Positions 46,550 through 54,688 of a stretch of DNA of 64,000 bases are shown here, piece after piece; the first letter of the stretch is position 1; every line of letters begins with the position of its first letter. The DNA is taken from NCBI RefSeq assembly GCF_014281965.1, contig NZ_JACFTB010000007.1:124001-188000 (forward strand), read 5' to 3'. The position numbers and the translations under genes are program-made. Origin of the DNA: Rhodococcus sp. BP22 (lineage in GTDB: Bacteria; Actinomycetota; Actinomycetes; Mycobacteriales; Mycobacteriaceae). The notes under the pieces were generated by a model. The model was given only the letters and a program-made list of their open reading frames with translations, ran no database searches and had not been told where the DNA came from.

Positions 46550-49500
46550 CTACTTCCTTCCCTTGCCGAACACGTAGGCATTCGCTCGCAGTTCAGTCAG
46601 CCAGTCATCGCCCTCACGGAGGCGCAGCACGGACCAGCCCCGATCCAACAGCTCGTCCTCCGCGTCCTCGTCGCGACCAGGCGCGGGATCGCTCCCGATG
46701 GGGTCGACAAAAACAACTGTGACGCCGCTATCGCCTCGGTAGACGAAGTCCGCCGAGGCGGTGCCTATGGTCTCATGGACACCATCGGGCAGGACGAAAT
46801 CATGCTCGATCAGCAGGTCCACGAGTCTGCGTTCGATGTCGGACCGGCAGCGGTCGCGGATACCAGGGGAACCGTCAGCCCCGGATGCGTTGGATGCTGT
46901 TGCTTTATGCACAGACGCGGGTTGGTCAGGCGCAGTCTGCGAGCGTGCCAGAGCTAATAGGAGGTCACGTACGGCGTGCCGGTCGATCCGTTTATGGTCG
47001 ATTTGGTTGCTATAAGCGAGAAGGCAGTCGTAGCAGGCCTTTTCACACCGCTCGCCGGCCCCGTCCGCCTGTCCCAGGTCCTCACCGTCGTCAGAAAAGT
47101 GCGCGATGCGCAGCGCCCGCAAAGCCGCGCGAGCCAACGCGTCGGGTTCGCCGATCAGTCGACGCAGGATGCCCGCCCCACCCTCTGAGGACTCGGTAAA
47201 CAGCATCCGCGCGCGCTCCTCCGTATCAGGGAGCGCCTCACTAGAGAGCTCCGAGTCCTCCAGCTGAAACTCGGCTTCCACACCACGCTCGAGCGCGTAG
47301 CGCAGCGTAGTCGCTACTACCTCGTCGACTGGCTCCGTCAATCGCAGCACCGCGAGGTTGCGAGTGTCCTCGACGTAGGGGATCACCTTGTGCTTTGTTG
47401 GGGCATCGGCCGCGTCCTCCAACCCCTCGTCCTGGGGGGTCGCGTCGGAGGCGTCCTTCTCGCTGAGCCAGTTTCCCTTGACGGTGTCGAGCCAATAACC
47501 GAGCTCGTTAGGGTTCTTACGCCGCCGGCGGCCAAGGTTCGTAACCCGCACAAGCGCGGTGTCGCCATACGTTAGCTCAGCCAAGGGAGCGTCATCGCCC
47601 TGGACGCGCGCGTCGAGCCGTCCCGAGCGGGGCCCGTGCTGGCTGAAACGGAAGGAAGTCTCCAGCTCAAAGCCAGCGCGGCGGCGTTCCTCCTCATCGG
47701 AGGAGATCCGCTCACGACGTCGGGTGAACACTGTCTGCATACGCATCAGGCTGTAGCGGGGCGCGCCGAGCGGAACCTTGCAGTGCTCGCAAACATCCAC
47801 GCCCGCCTGACGCACGTGATGGTAGCCGCAGGACTCGCAGCGGCGCGCGTCCTGCAACTCGATCGTTCCGGCCCCGCCGCTCGCCATCGGCACCTGCACC
47901 CGGCGTACCTCGTAGCGGGCACCCTCGTGGTAGATAAGCGCGCCCGGCCCGAACTCGTTGATCGCCAGGAACCGCGGTCGCTGTAGGTAGTCCCCGCCAT
48001 CCTGGCCGCCGGCTGCCGTGCGAACTCCGGGGATGTAGGCGGCCAATGGGAGCCGCGGGAAGCTGTAACCGGGGAGAAATCCCTCGGACGCGAAATATCG
48101 ATAAGTGTAGAAGTCGGAGTGCCCGCGATTCGAATCCTCATTCCGCAAGAGCCGCAGTTGACTCTCAGACTCGCGACGTCGCGCCTCTGCGGCCCTGCGA
48201 GATCCTGGCGAGGCGGATGTATCGAGGATGATGCGGTTCTGCTCTCGCTGGTCGGCCAACGCGGCCTGATAAAGCTCGCGCCAGCGGTCGCAAGCGCGAT
48301 CGAACGCTGCTGGAGAGTCCGCGATAACGTCAGCAGCCCACCCCTCGTGCCACCAGGCTGTGTCCTGCAGATCAGATCGCAGCGGTGCGATGACATCCTC
48401 GACCCGGGCGGTGGCCCGCCTGATCGCATCAGGCTCGGCGAGGATCTGCGTGAGTTCCTCTACCAGCGGCATGCCCGGCTCGTCTGCGGCCAGTAGTTGC
48501 GGCACGCGGGAGCGAAGGTCGGCCCCAGTCTCTGCGAGCCACAGCGCGTGCAGGTGCGAGGCAAGTAGCGATTCGTTGGTCAGGTCAAGTCGGGGCGCGG
48601 CGACCGATCCGGCGACCATGTCCTGTGAGCGCCGGAAGTAGTACTGGTCATGGGAGTTTCCGGTGGCGCAGTAGGTCACGACCAATGCTGGCTGTCCTGA
48701 CCGCCCCGCCCGGCCCGATCGTTGAGCGTAATTCGCTGGGGTCGGCGGCACATTCCGTAGCCCCACCGCATTCAGGCTGGCGATGTCCACGCCCAACTCC
48801 ATTGTTGGGGAGCAATACATCAGCGGCAGCGCGCCGGTCCGGAACTTCTCCTCTCGGTCCGCGCGAACTTCGGAGGACACCTGGGCTGTGTGTTCCCGTG
48901 CGTGCAGACCCGTGAGCTTGAGCGCGTTGGTTTTGTAGAGATCCCGGAAGAACGGGTTGATGCGCAGCCCCTGTTCGGCGCTCGCGGTGCGGCGCACCGG
49001 ATCCGGCGCACCAGTTTTCCCGTCGCCAGCGTGCCATATAACCGCCGAGGCCTTGAGACGGTATGCGGACCCATCCTGCTTCGGCAGTGTCACTTTGGTG
49101 AGTAGGCCGGCCCTTTCTAAGACCGCCAGCAAATTCTCGATCACCTGTTGGGCATCTGCAGTATCTAGTGGGCTGCCGTCGAGATTACGTAAACCACTGC
49201 GGTCCTTGATGTATCGACCCAACGCCGACTTCCCGGTCATCCGCACCTCTGCGCGGGGCCGTCCCGGTGCTCCGGTTCCGGTTGACACGGTGGCCACTAC
49301 CGGCGGGGCCTCGCGCGGGGAGATCGACCAGAGACCCGTCAGGTGCTGTTCAGACTGGCGTCGGATGCGGTCGTAACCATCCTCGCTTAGACAACTGACA
49401 TCTACGGCGAGCTCGCGTCGGAATTCGTCTAGCACGATGTGACACAACTCTTCACGTTCACCGGGTTGCGCACCCTGCAAGGGTGCGGCCGCCGCCGCCC

Positions 49501-51724
49501 AGAGCGGGTCATCGGCTGCGATCTCGGGCAGCGATTCGTAAGAGATACGCAGCAGACCGGTCTGTTCCAAGTTCGGCATCGTCACGCGCCAGCCGCGCTG
49601 CAGGTCCGCGTATAAACGGAACTCCACGAATTCTTTGAAGGCGCGCTGTGTCGCGGAACGAGCACCGTAGACGGCGTCGGGGTTGGACGCGTAGTCCTCG
49701 AAAGGGAGGCTCAAAGCCTCTACGACATGCTCGGCGACATTGTCGTGGCGTAGCGAGGATCCTGTCGCAGCACGATAGAGGGCGCCGCGAAGCTGGGTTA
49801 CCTGTACGAAGTCGTTGAAATGACCAGCTTGCAGACTGGCATCTTGGCGGTTGTCGACGAAAGTCAGCAGCTTCCGCGCATCCTTGCCGAGTTCCTCGGG
49901 TGGGAGTTGCTTGAGTGCCCGCACCACGGATGCGCTGATCACCGACACCGCTGAACTGCGGCCCTCGGCGTCAAGAGTCGCCAGCTTGGCAAAGTCGCTG
50001 CCGCGCGCTTGCTCGTAGGAAACCTTGCAGCGCAAGCAGAACCGGAATGGAGAGGGCACGTATGCCACGCGCATGCCGTCGCGAGACTCGGTGCCGTCGA
50101 CGTCGACCCGCACAATCCGGGGCTGATGCTTGCGCAGTCGGTCGACCACGTCGCCGTCGGCGACCCATGAATCGGGATAGCGACCTTCAGCCAGTGGGTC
50201 GAACGGCCACGGTTGATCCGATGAGACATACAGGTAGCCGTTGGCCTCGTCGCCGCCGCTGGCATCCCGATCGCGGCGGGAGCGGTACTGGATAACACCG
50301 CGCTCATCGGTACGGGAGACCACCAAATACTCTTGCCCACACTCTCGACAAAACGCGAGCGGGATCAGGGACTTATGCGGTTCCCCCGGCACTGAGACCT
50401 GATAGGTCGACGTGACATGGCGGCGGTCCTCAGCCTCGATCGAAACGTAGACCGTGTCGCCTTTCGACAGGAACTGGTGTAGACGAAATGCGAACAATGG
50501 CCGTTTCGTGACTGGGTGCGGCCGACTGGACCCCGCTAGAAGCATCGCCCGAATTGCCCGCTCGCACTCATCGACCGTGCACCCGGTGAGATCGGCCAAC
50601 CGCGCAGCGGACTCGCGGACCCGAGCCGGGCGCTGTCGGACAATCCGACTGGTGTCCGGCTCGGTGTCCAGTCCAAAGGTTGTCTCGATCCACGACGCCA
50701 GCGACGAGGTTGCAAGCGCGTCATAGCCGCTGCGCGCGACCCCACCGCGAACCTCCGCCGTGAGAGCCTCCACATCCTCGGGATCTCCTGACGTAGCGTG
50801 GTCGAGGGTCTCGCCGATCACGCAGTCCGAGGTGACCTCGGTGCCGAACATTTGGGTGGCAACTTGGGCGACCACAGCACGTTGGTCGTCGATGGTGCCC
50901 GCGCTGGCCATCGTCGCCGACGTACCCACGCATTGCAGGTTTGGGGACTGGCACGCATCTCGCACTCGGCGCACAAGCATCGCTACGTCTGCGCCCTGTC
51001 TTCCTCGGTACGTGTGTAGCTCGTCCAAGACAAGGAACTGTAGTCCCTGCGCAGCATGCACCAGACGTCGCCGTTCCTCAGGCCGTGTCAAGACCAACTC
51101 AAGCATCACATAGTTGGTTAGCAGAATGTCTGGCGGATTTCGAAGAATCTGCTCGCGCATCTCCCCCTGCTCCTGGCCCGTATAGCGGGCAAATGTGACC
51201 GGTTCCTGCCCAGGGCCGTAGCCGTGGCGAAGGAACTTCTCCAACTCGCCAACCTGGCTGTTCGCCAGGGCATTCATCGGATAAACGATGATCGCCTTGA
51301 CTCCGGGCGTGCGCTCGGGCATCCGCAGCACCCGGTCGACAATCGGAATGATGTAGGCGAGGGACTTGCCCGAACCGGTTCCGGTAGTCAGGACATACGA
51401 CTTTCCCGTGTGGGCGACTTCGATTGCCTCACGTTGGTGGCGGTGCAGTGTGATCGCCCGGCTGCCCCGATCGTCAGCGTCAGCCTTCGGTCGGAAGATG
51501 GGTTCACACTCAGGATGCAGAAGTCCGCCGTCCACGAGCTCTTTGATCGAACCGCCAGAGGCAAACAAGGGATTCAGCGACAGCCACGGAGCCGGCCACT
51601 GCTCACCGCGCTCGATCAGCTCATCGACATGCTGTTTGATCCGGGGGCTACGCACATCGACCGCAGCGGTGGTGAACGAGCGATAGTCGTCCACCATCTG
51701 ACTGTGCACATCAAAAACGTCCAT
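46550..51724 (-). CDS. DEAD helicase with DUF1998-like region and C-terminal nuclease-like domain
   Basis: The 1724-residue product has SF2 motifs at the N-terminus: TGTGSGKS (114-121), VYPMNALANSQ, DELH (234-237) and VGTSATMA. The middle holds several cysteine pairs (FCRECGQEY, FCLRCKVSYE, CESCG with CEHC). Near the end FTESSEGGAGILRRL and CEKACYDCLLAYSNQ are the hallmarks of DUF1998 (MrfA/DrmB-type) proteins. The last 110 residues look like a PD-(D/E)XK-type domain (SADFVYRGDSGVTVVFVDP), with the Asp and a VxVD strand but a clear lysine absent. The ATG follows TGAGGATTC. It is first in the operon. It appears to unite what DISARM encodes as DrmA and DrmB, with a nuclease-like tail; that reading is inferred. 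Confidence 0.85.
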   Translation of the reverse strand: MDVFDVHSQMVDDYRSFTTAAVDVRSPRIKQHVDELIERGEQWPAPWLSLNPLFASGGSIKELVDGGLLHPECEPIFRPKADADDRGSRAITLHRHQREAIEVAHTGKSYVLTTGTGSGKSLAYIIPIVDRVLRMPERTPGVKAIIVYPMNALANSQVGELEKFLRHGYGPGQEPVTFARYTGQEQGEMREQILRNPPDILLTNYVMLELVLTRPEERRRLVHAAQGLQFLVLDELHTYRGRQGADVAMLVRRVRDACQSPNLQCVGTSATMASAGTIDDQRAVVAQVATQMFGTEVTSDCVIGETLDHATSGDPEDVEALTAEVRGGVARSGYDALATSSLASWIETTFGLDTEPDTSRIVRQRPARVRESAARLADLTGCTVDECERAIRAMLLAGSSRPHPVTKRPLFAFRLHQFLSKGDTVYVSIEAEDRRHVTSTYQVSVPGEPHKSLIPLAFCRECGQEYLVVSRTDERGVIQYRSRRDRDASGGDEANGYLYVSSDQPWPFDPLAEGRYPDSWVADGDVVDRLRKHQPRIVRVDVDGTESRDGMRVAYVPSPFRFCLRCKVSYEQARGSDFAKLATLDAEGRSSAVSVISASVVRALKQLPPEELGKDARKLLTFVDNRQDASLQAGHFNDFVQVTQLRGALYRAATGSSLRHDNVAEHVVEALSLPFEDYASNPDAVYGARSATQRAFKEFVEFRLYADLQRGWRVTMPNLEQTGLLRISYESLPEIAADDPLWAAAAAPLQGAQPGEREELCHIVLDEFRRELAVDVSCLSEDGYDRIRRQSEQHLTGLWSISPREAPPVVATVSTGTGAPGRPRAEVRMTGKSALGRYIKDRSGLRNLDGSPLDTADAQQVIENLLAVLERAGLLTKVTLPKQDGSAYRLKASAVIWHAGDGKTGAPDPVRRTASAEQGLRINPFFRDLYKTNALKLTGLHAREHTAQVSSEVRADREEKFRTGALPLMYCSPTMELGVDIASLNAVGLRNVPPTPANYAQRSGRAGRSGQPALVVTYCATGNSHDQYYFRRSQDMVAGSVAAPRLDLTNESLLASHLHALWLAETGADLRSRVPQLLAADEPGMPLVEELTQILAEPDAIRRATARVEDVIAPLRSDLQDTAWWHEGWAADVIADSPAAFDRACDRWRELYQAALADQREQNRIILDTSASPGSRRAAEARRRESESQLRLLRNEDSNRGHSDFYTYRYFASEGFLPGYSFPRLPLAAYIPGVRTAAGGQDGGDYLQRPRFLAINEFGPGALIYHEGARYEVRRVQVPMASGGAGTIELQDARRCESCGYHHVRQAGVDVCEHCKVPLGAPRYSLMRMQTVFTRRRERISSDEEERRRAGFELETSFRFSQHGPRSGRLDARVQGDDAPLAELTYGDTALVRVTNLGRRRRKNPNELGYWLDTVKGNWLSEKDASDATPQDEGLEDAADAPTKHKVIPYVEDTRNLAVLRLTEPVDEVVATTLRYALERGVEAEFQLEDSELSSEALPDTEERARMLFTESSEGGAGILRRLIGEPDALARAALRALRIAHFSDDGEDLGQADGAGERCEKACYDCLLAYSNQIDHKRIDRHAVRDLLLALARSQTAPDQPASVHKATASNASGADGSPGIRDRCRSDIERRLVDLLIEHDFVLPDGVHETIGTASADFVYRGDSGVTVVFVDPIGSDPAPGRDEDAEDELLDRGWSVLRLREGDDWLTELRANAYVFGKGRK

Positions 51725-51958
51725 GAATCCTCATCTGCAAAGTCTCGTGCTTGACGCACTCGTAGCGATCCTGCAAAACCGGCCATCCAAACACCAAACT
51801 ATGGCCTGTGATCCAAGTTACTTACATTAAGCAGCGTACTGGTCCATCAGGTTATCCGGCTCTAAGCTCCCCATTTAGTCGTTCGAACCGTGAACGCGCG
51901 CGACTCATTTTTCCACCGCCTAGCCAAGAAAACACGCGCATGCCGCAAACACCGACAA

Positions 51959-52225
51959 CTAGGTGTATGGGGTATGCGGACCCTAGTGACGCGGCGCCGG
52001 CGGTAAGCGGCGGGCGGTCGTCCTCCGCGTACCAAATGCGGTCTGTGGCAATTGTAGTGAACGTTCCAGACCTCGACGGCGGTGCGTCAGTGCTGTTCGC
52101 TGGCGTACTCACGGGATTAGTGCAGTCCTTCGGGACGGATGCGATTGTAGCGTTCGACTTTCCCGTTGGGTTTGAAGTGTGTGCGGCTTGATGCGGTAGC
52201 GCCGGTAGGAGATCAGACGACTCTG
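51959..52225 (-). pseudogene. Second IS481-type transposase fragment, inverted
   Basis: On the minus strand, the sequence from about 52225 to 51959 is clearly homologous to the fragment at 15174-15440. The shared nucleotide stretch covers the GKVERYNR, WNVHYN and HRPH codons and ends at the same CTAG point. Several frameshifts and at least one stop are present, so no product can be made. The N-terminal part and terminal repeats are missing, as in the first copy. It lies 235 bases before the start of the DUF1998-type helicase gene, and the copy is in inverted orientation to the left one. Confidence 0.8.
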
Positions 52226-52288
52226 GAGCGCTCGATCAAGCGTCGTACTCCTTCGAAAGTCAGTAAATAGCATCACGGTGTGTCACAA

Positions 52289-52355
52289 GGGGCTGGTCCC
52301 TTTACTGTTGATGGTCTGTTTCACAATCCCAATCCTGCTGCGGAGGACCAGCCCC
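52289..52355. repeat. 11-bp perfect inverted repeat, possible mobile-element remnant
   Basis: GGGGCTGGTCC at 52289-52299 is repeated in inverse at 52345-52355 (GGACCAGCCCC), with 45 bases between. It lies in a stretch without genes between the transposase fragment and the small cysteine protein. It could be a long-loop hairpin, the joined ends of a lost insertion sequence or a miniature element. No target duplication was identified. Confidence 0.5.
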
Positions 52356-52434
52356 GTCCACTTTGATCCCGCGTCAGCAACGTCCATACCCACAAGATCT
52401 AGATCTACCGACAACATTGGTAGATCTCGGCAAA

Positions 52435-52884
52435 CTACGTGGAGTGTTCCTCACAAAAGGTCCCGTAGCCTGAAGTGAGTGAATCTTCTATAGCGTGAAA
52501 GACATCGATTAAGTCGTCGAGAGTGGAAGCAGCGTAGCCGTTTTCGAGCCTGAAAATCTCCATCTCGCGATCTGACGCGTAGGTACGACACCTAACGCAA
52601 CTCGATCGCTGTTCATCCCATATCGCGAGCTGGTGCTCGAAATCATGCTCAGGGCAGCGACTGGTGTGGTGTTCATCAAACATAATTGCTTCGGCTCGCG
52701 CCTCAATATTCGATGCAGCGTCAAGTTCCTCCTGCGTCGCCTTGCCCTCGGTGAAACGGTTCAGCGTCGCGACGTATCCTTGCACGGCGGTTTCACGGGC
52801 TGGTTTCATGCACGCTGCGCAGTCGAACGCCTCGACATCGAGCTCGTAAAAATCCGGTTCGGGTATATCTCCATATCCAATCAT
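52435..52884 (-). CDS. Small putative zinc-binding protein with paired CxxC/CxxH modules
   Basis: The 149-residue product has two sets of metal-ligand pairs: Cys22-x2-Cys25 with Cys77-x2-His80, and Cys96-x2-Cys99 with Cys144-x2-His147. Each set could hold one zinc ion, giving a duplicated module separated by helices. The rest is acidic (Asp/Glu-rich) and has no recognisable enzyme motif. The ATG at 52884 has only a poor ribosome site. The gene is in an AT-richer patch between the inverted repeat and the SF2 helicase gene, on the same strand as the helicases but separated from them by 112 bases. I do not recognise the family. Confidence 0.65.
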   Translation of the reverse strand: MIGYGDIPEPDFYELDVEAFDCAACMKPARETAVQGYVATLNRFTEGKATQEELDAASNIEARAEAIMFDEHHTSRCPEHDFEHQLAIWDEQRSSCVRCRTYASDREMEIFRLENGYAASTLDDLIDVFHAIEDSLTSGYGTFCEEHST

Positions 52885-52996
52885 GATTTCGCAAATATAA
52901 ATGGAGCAGAAATGCTTTTCGGTATTTTCAACCGCAAATAGAAAACCTTACAGAATGAATGCTTATATCGATGCGATTACCACTATAAAGCAGCGC

Positions 52997-54688
52997 CTAA
53001 CTGCCTGATAACACACCGCTCAGCAGCCACCCAGCCTCCCTCTCCAAAGACTTCAACCCCCGCTTCTCGAGGCTTTCGATGACCATGCGCTTGAGATTCA
53101 TCTCCGCCGCCACCTGTGACAACGTCCGAGGCTTCGCACCGTCGATGCCGTAGCGCCGGATCAACACCGAAGCCTCCCGTACGTCGATCGCAGCCATGCA
53201 CCGCAAGATCCCGTCGAGCTGATCCGGTGTCCCGTACTGCGCTTCCGACAGAATCTCTTTCACCGTCCGCGTTCGGGCCGCAGACACCGTGGTCGGCATC
53301 ATCTTCGACTGCGGAATCACTATCGGCTCGATCGGCTGCTCACTGAACACCGGCTTCGGCATGATCGGAGCCGACTGGTCCAACCAACTCGCCAACACGG
53401 CACCCGCATCAGCGAGATCGACGTCCACGACCTCCTCGGCCACACCCGTCAGCTCATCGAGAAACGCCTCATGCGCACCGAGGCTCGGATCCTCGTTCGT
53501 CCCTGCCACATACATGATCACGAACGCCGCGGGCCGGCCATCAGGCTTCAGACGCAGAATCCGACCCATCCGCTGAATCATCTGCCGCTTCGACGAACTA
53601 CTCGCGATGATCACCCCGACATCCACTGCCGGCACATCGATGCCCTCGTCGAGCACCCGCGGCGCCACCAAACTTCGCAACTCACCACTACGGAACTGCT
53701 TCAGAATCCGCGTACGTCCTACGCGATCAAGCTGACTCGAATACTGATGCGCCGCAATACCACCAGCCTGGAGCACTTCTGCACCCCTGGTCGCGGACTC
53801 CTTCGTCTCCGAAAACACGATCGACCGCTCCGACTTCGCCAACCCTGGAGTGATCGCCTCGAGCGCCTGCAACTTGCCCTCACAGTCGGCCAACAGTGCT
53901 CGCCGCTTGCTGAATGCCGACAGGTACCTACTCGCAACCTTGCTCGCCGGTAAATACCTGTCCTTACTCAGGTCTACCGCGTTCTTCATGAACTCACCGA
54001 ACGGCTCAGCAGCACAGCCATAGTCGAAGATCAGGGTGTTGCGGAGCGACTTCGCCTTCTCGTCCAGGTCCGCGAACTTCGCAGCCTCCTCCGCCGAGAA
54101 CGGCACCGCCACCGTCATGACCCGAACCGGCGCCAGGATCCCGTCACGTCTCCCCCGCGCCGCATCGCAACCCTTGACCAGGTTCTCGAAGTACGGCATC
54201 AGGTGGGTATCGACGCCGTCATCCTGACGCTCCAATGTCGCCGTCAACCCGAGCCGTTCCTCGAACCGGTTGACCAGCACCTTCGCGAATGAACCCGCCC
54301 CGTAACGATGTACTTCATCCGCAACGAGCAACGCGCCGGTCCGCGGCATCGGCGCACCCGGCCGGATAGCCGATTGAATCGTCGTGATCAGAACGTCGTA
54401 CTGCCGAAACGTATCGTTGTGCCCGTTTCCCCGACGCCCGATCCGCACACTCGGCAACGCCTTCACCATCGCCGTGTACCACTGCTCGAGTAGATCGATA
54501 CTCGGTACCACCACCAGGACCTGACGGCCACGGCTGACCGAATCCAACGTCGCCGCCAACCCGACATGCGTCTTCCCGGTCCCCGTGACCGCCTCCACAA
54601 TCGCGCGATAGCCGGACGCAACCCACTTCTCGAACGCTTCCTTCTGCCAGTCCCGCAACCCCTCGGACCGGTTCACTACCTGCGTCAT
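52997..54688 (-). CDS. SF2 DEAD/DEAH helicase with C-terminal HTH
   Basis: The 563-residue product has RDWQKEAFEKW (Q-like motif), Walker A VTGTGKTH (about 34-41), DEVHR (124-128), LGLTATLER, VLDEGIDVPAVDVG and QRMGRILRLKPDG, all in the usual SF2 order of the XPB/RAD25-like group. The final 60 residues form a helix-turn-helix resembling sigma region 4 (GIDGAKPRTLSQVAAEM, then KRMVIESLEKRGLKSL). I chose the ATG at 54688, which overlaps the stop of the larger helicase-nuclease gene by four bases (ATGA), so the two are produced together. It may work with the SF1 enzyme in a two-component defence or repair system. Confidence 0.9.
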   Translation of the reverse strand: MTQVVNRSEGLRDWQKEAFEKWVASGYRAIVEAVTGTGKTHVGLAATLDSVSRGRQVLVVVPSIDLLEQWYTAMVKALPSVRIGRRGNGHNDTFRQYDVLITTIQSAIRPGAPMPRTGALLVADEVHRYGAGSFAKVLVNRFEERLGLTATLERQDDGVDTHLMPYFENLVKGCDAARGRRDGILAPVRVMTVAVPFSAEEAAKFADLDEKAKSLRNTLIFDYGCAAEPFGEFMKNAVDLSKDRYLPASKVASRYLSAFSKRRALLADCEGKLQALEAITPGLAKSERSIVFSETKESATRGAEVLQAGGIAAHQYSSQLDRVGRTRILKQFRSGELRSLVAPRVLDEGIDVPAVDVGVIIASSSSKRQMIQRMGRILRLKPDGRPAAFVIMYVAGTNEDPSLGAHEAFLDELTGVAEEVVDVDLADAGAVLASWLDQSAPIMPKPVFSEQPIEPIVIPQSKMMPTTVSAARTRTVKEILSEAQYGTPDQLDGILRCMAAIDVREASVLIRRYGIDGAKPRTLSQVAAEMNLKRMVIESLEKRGLKSLEREAGWLLSGVLSGS

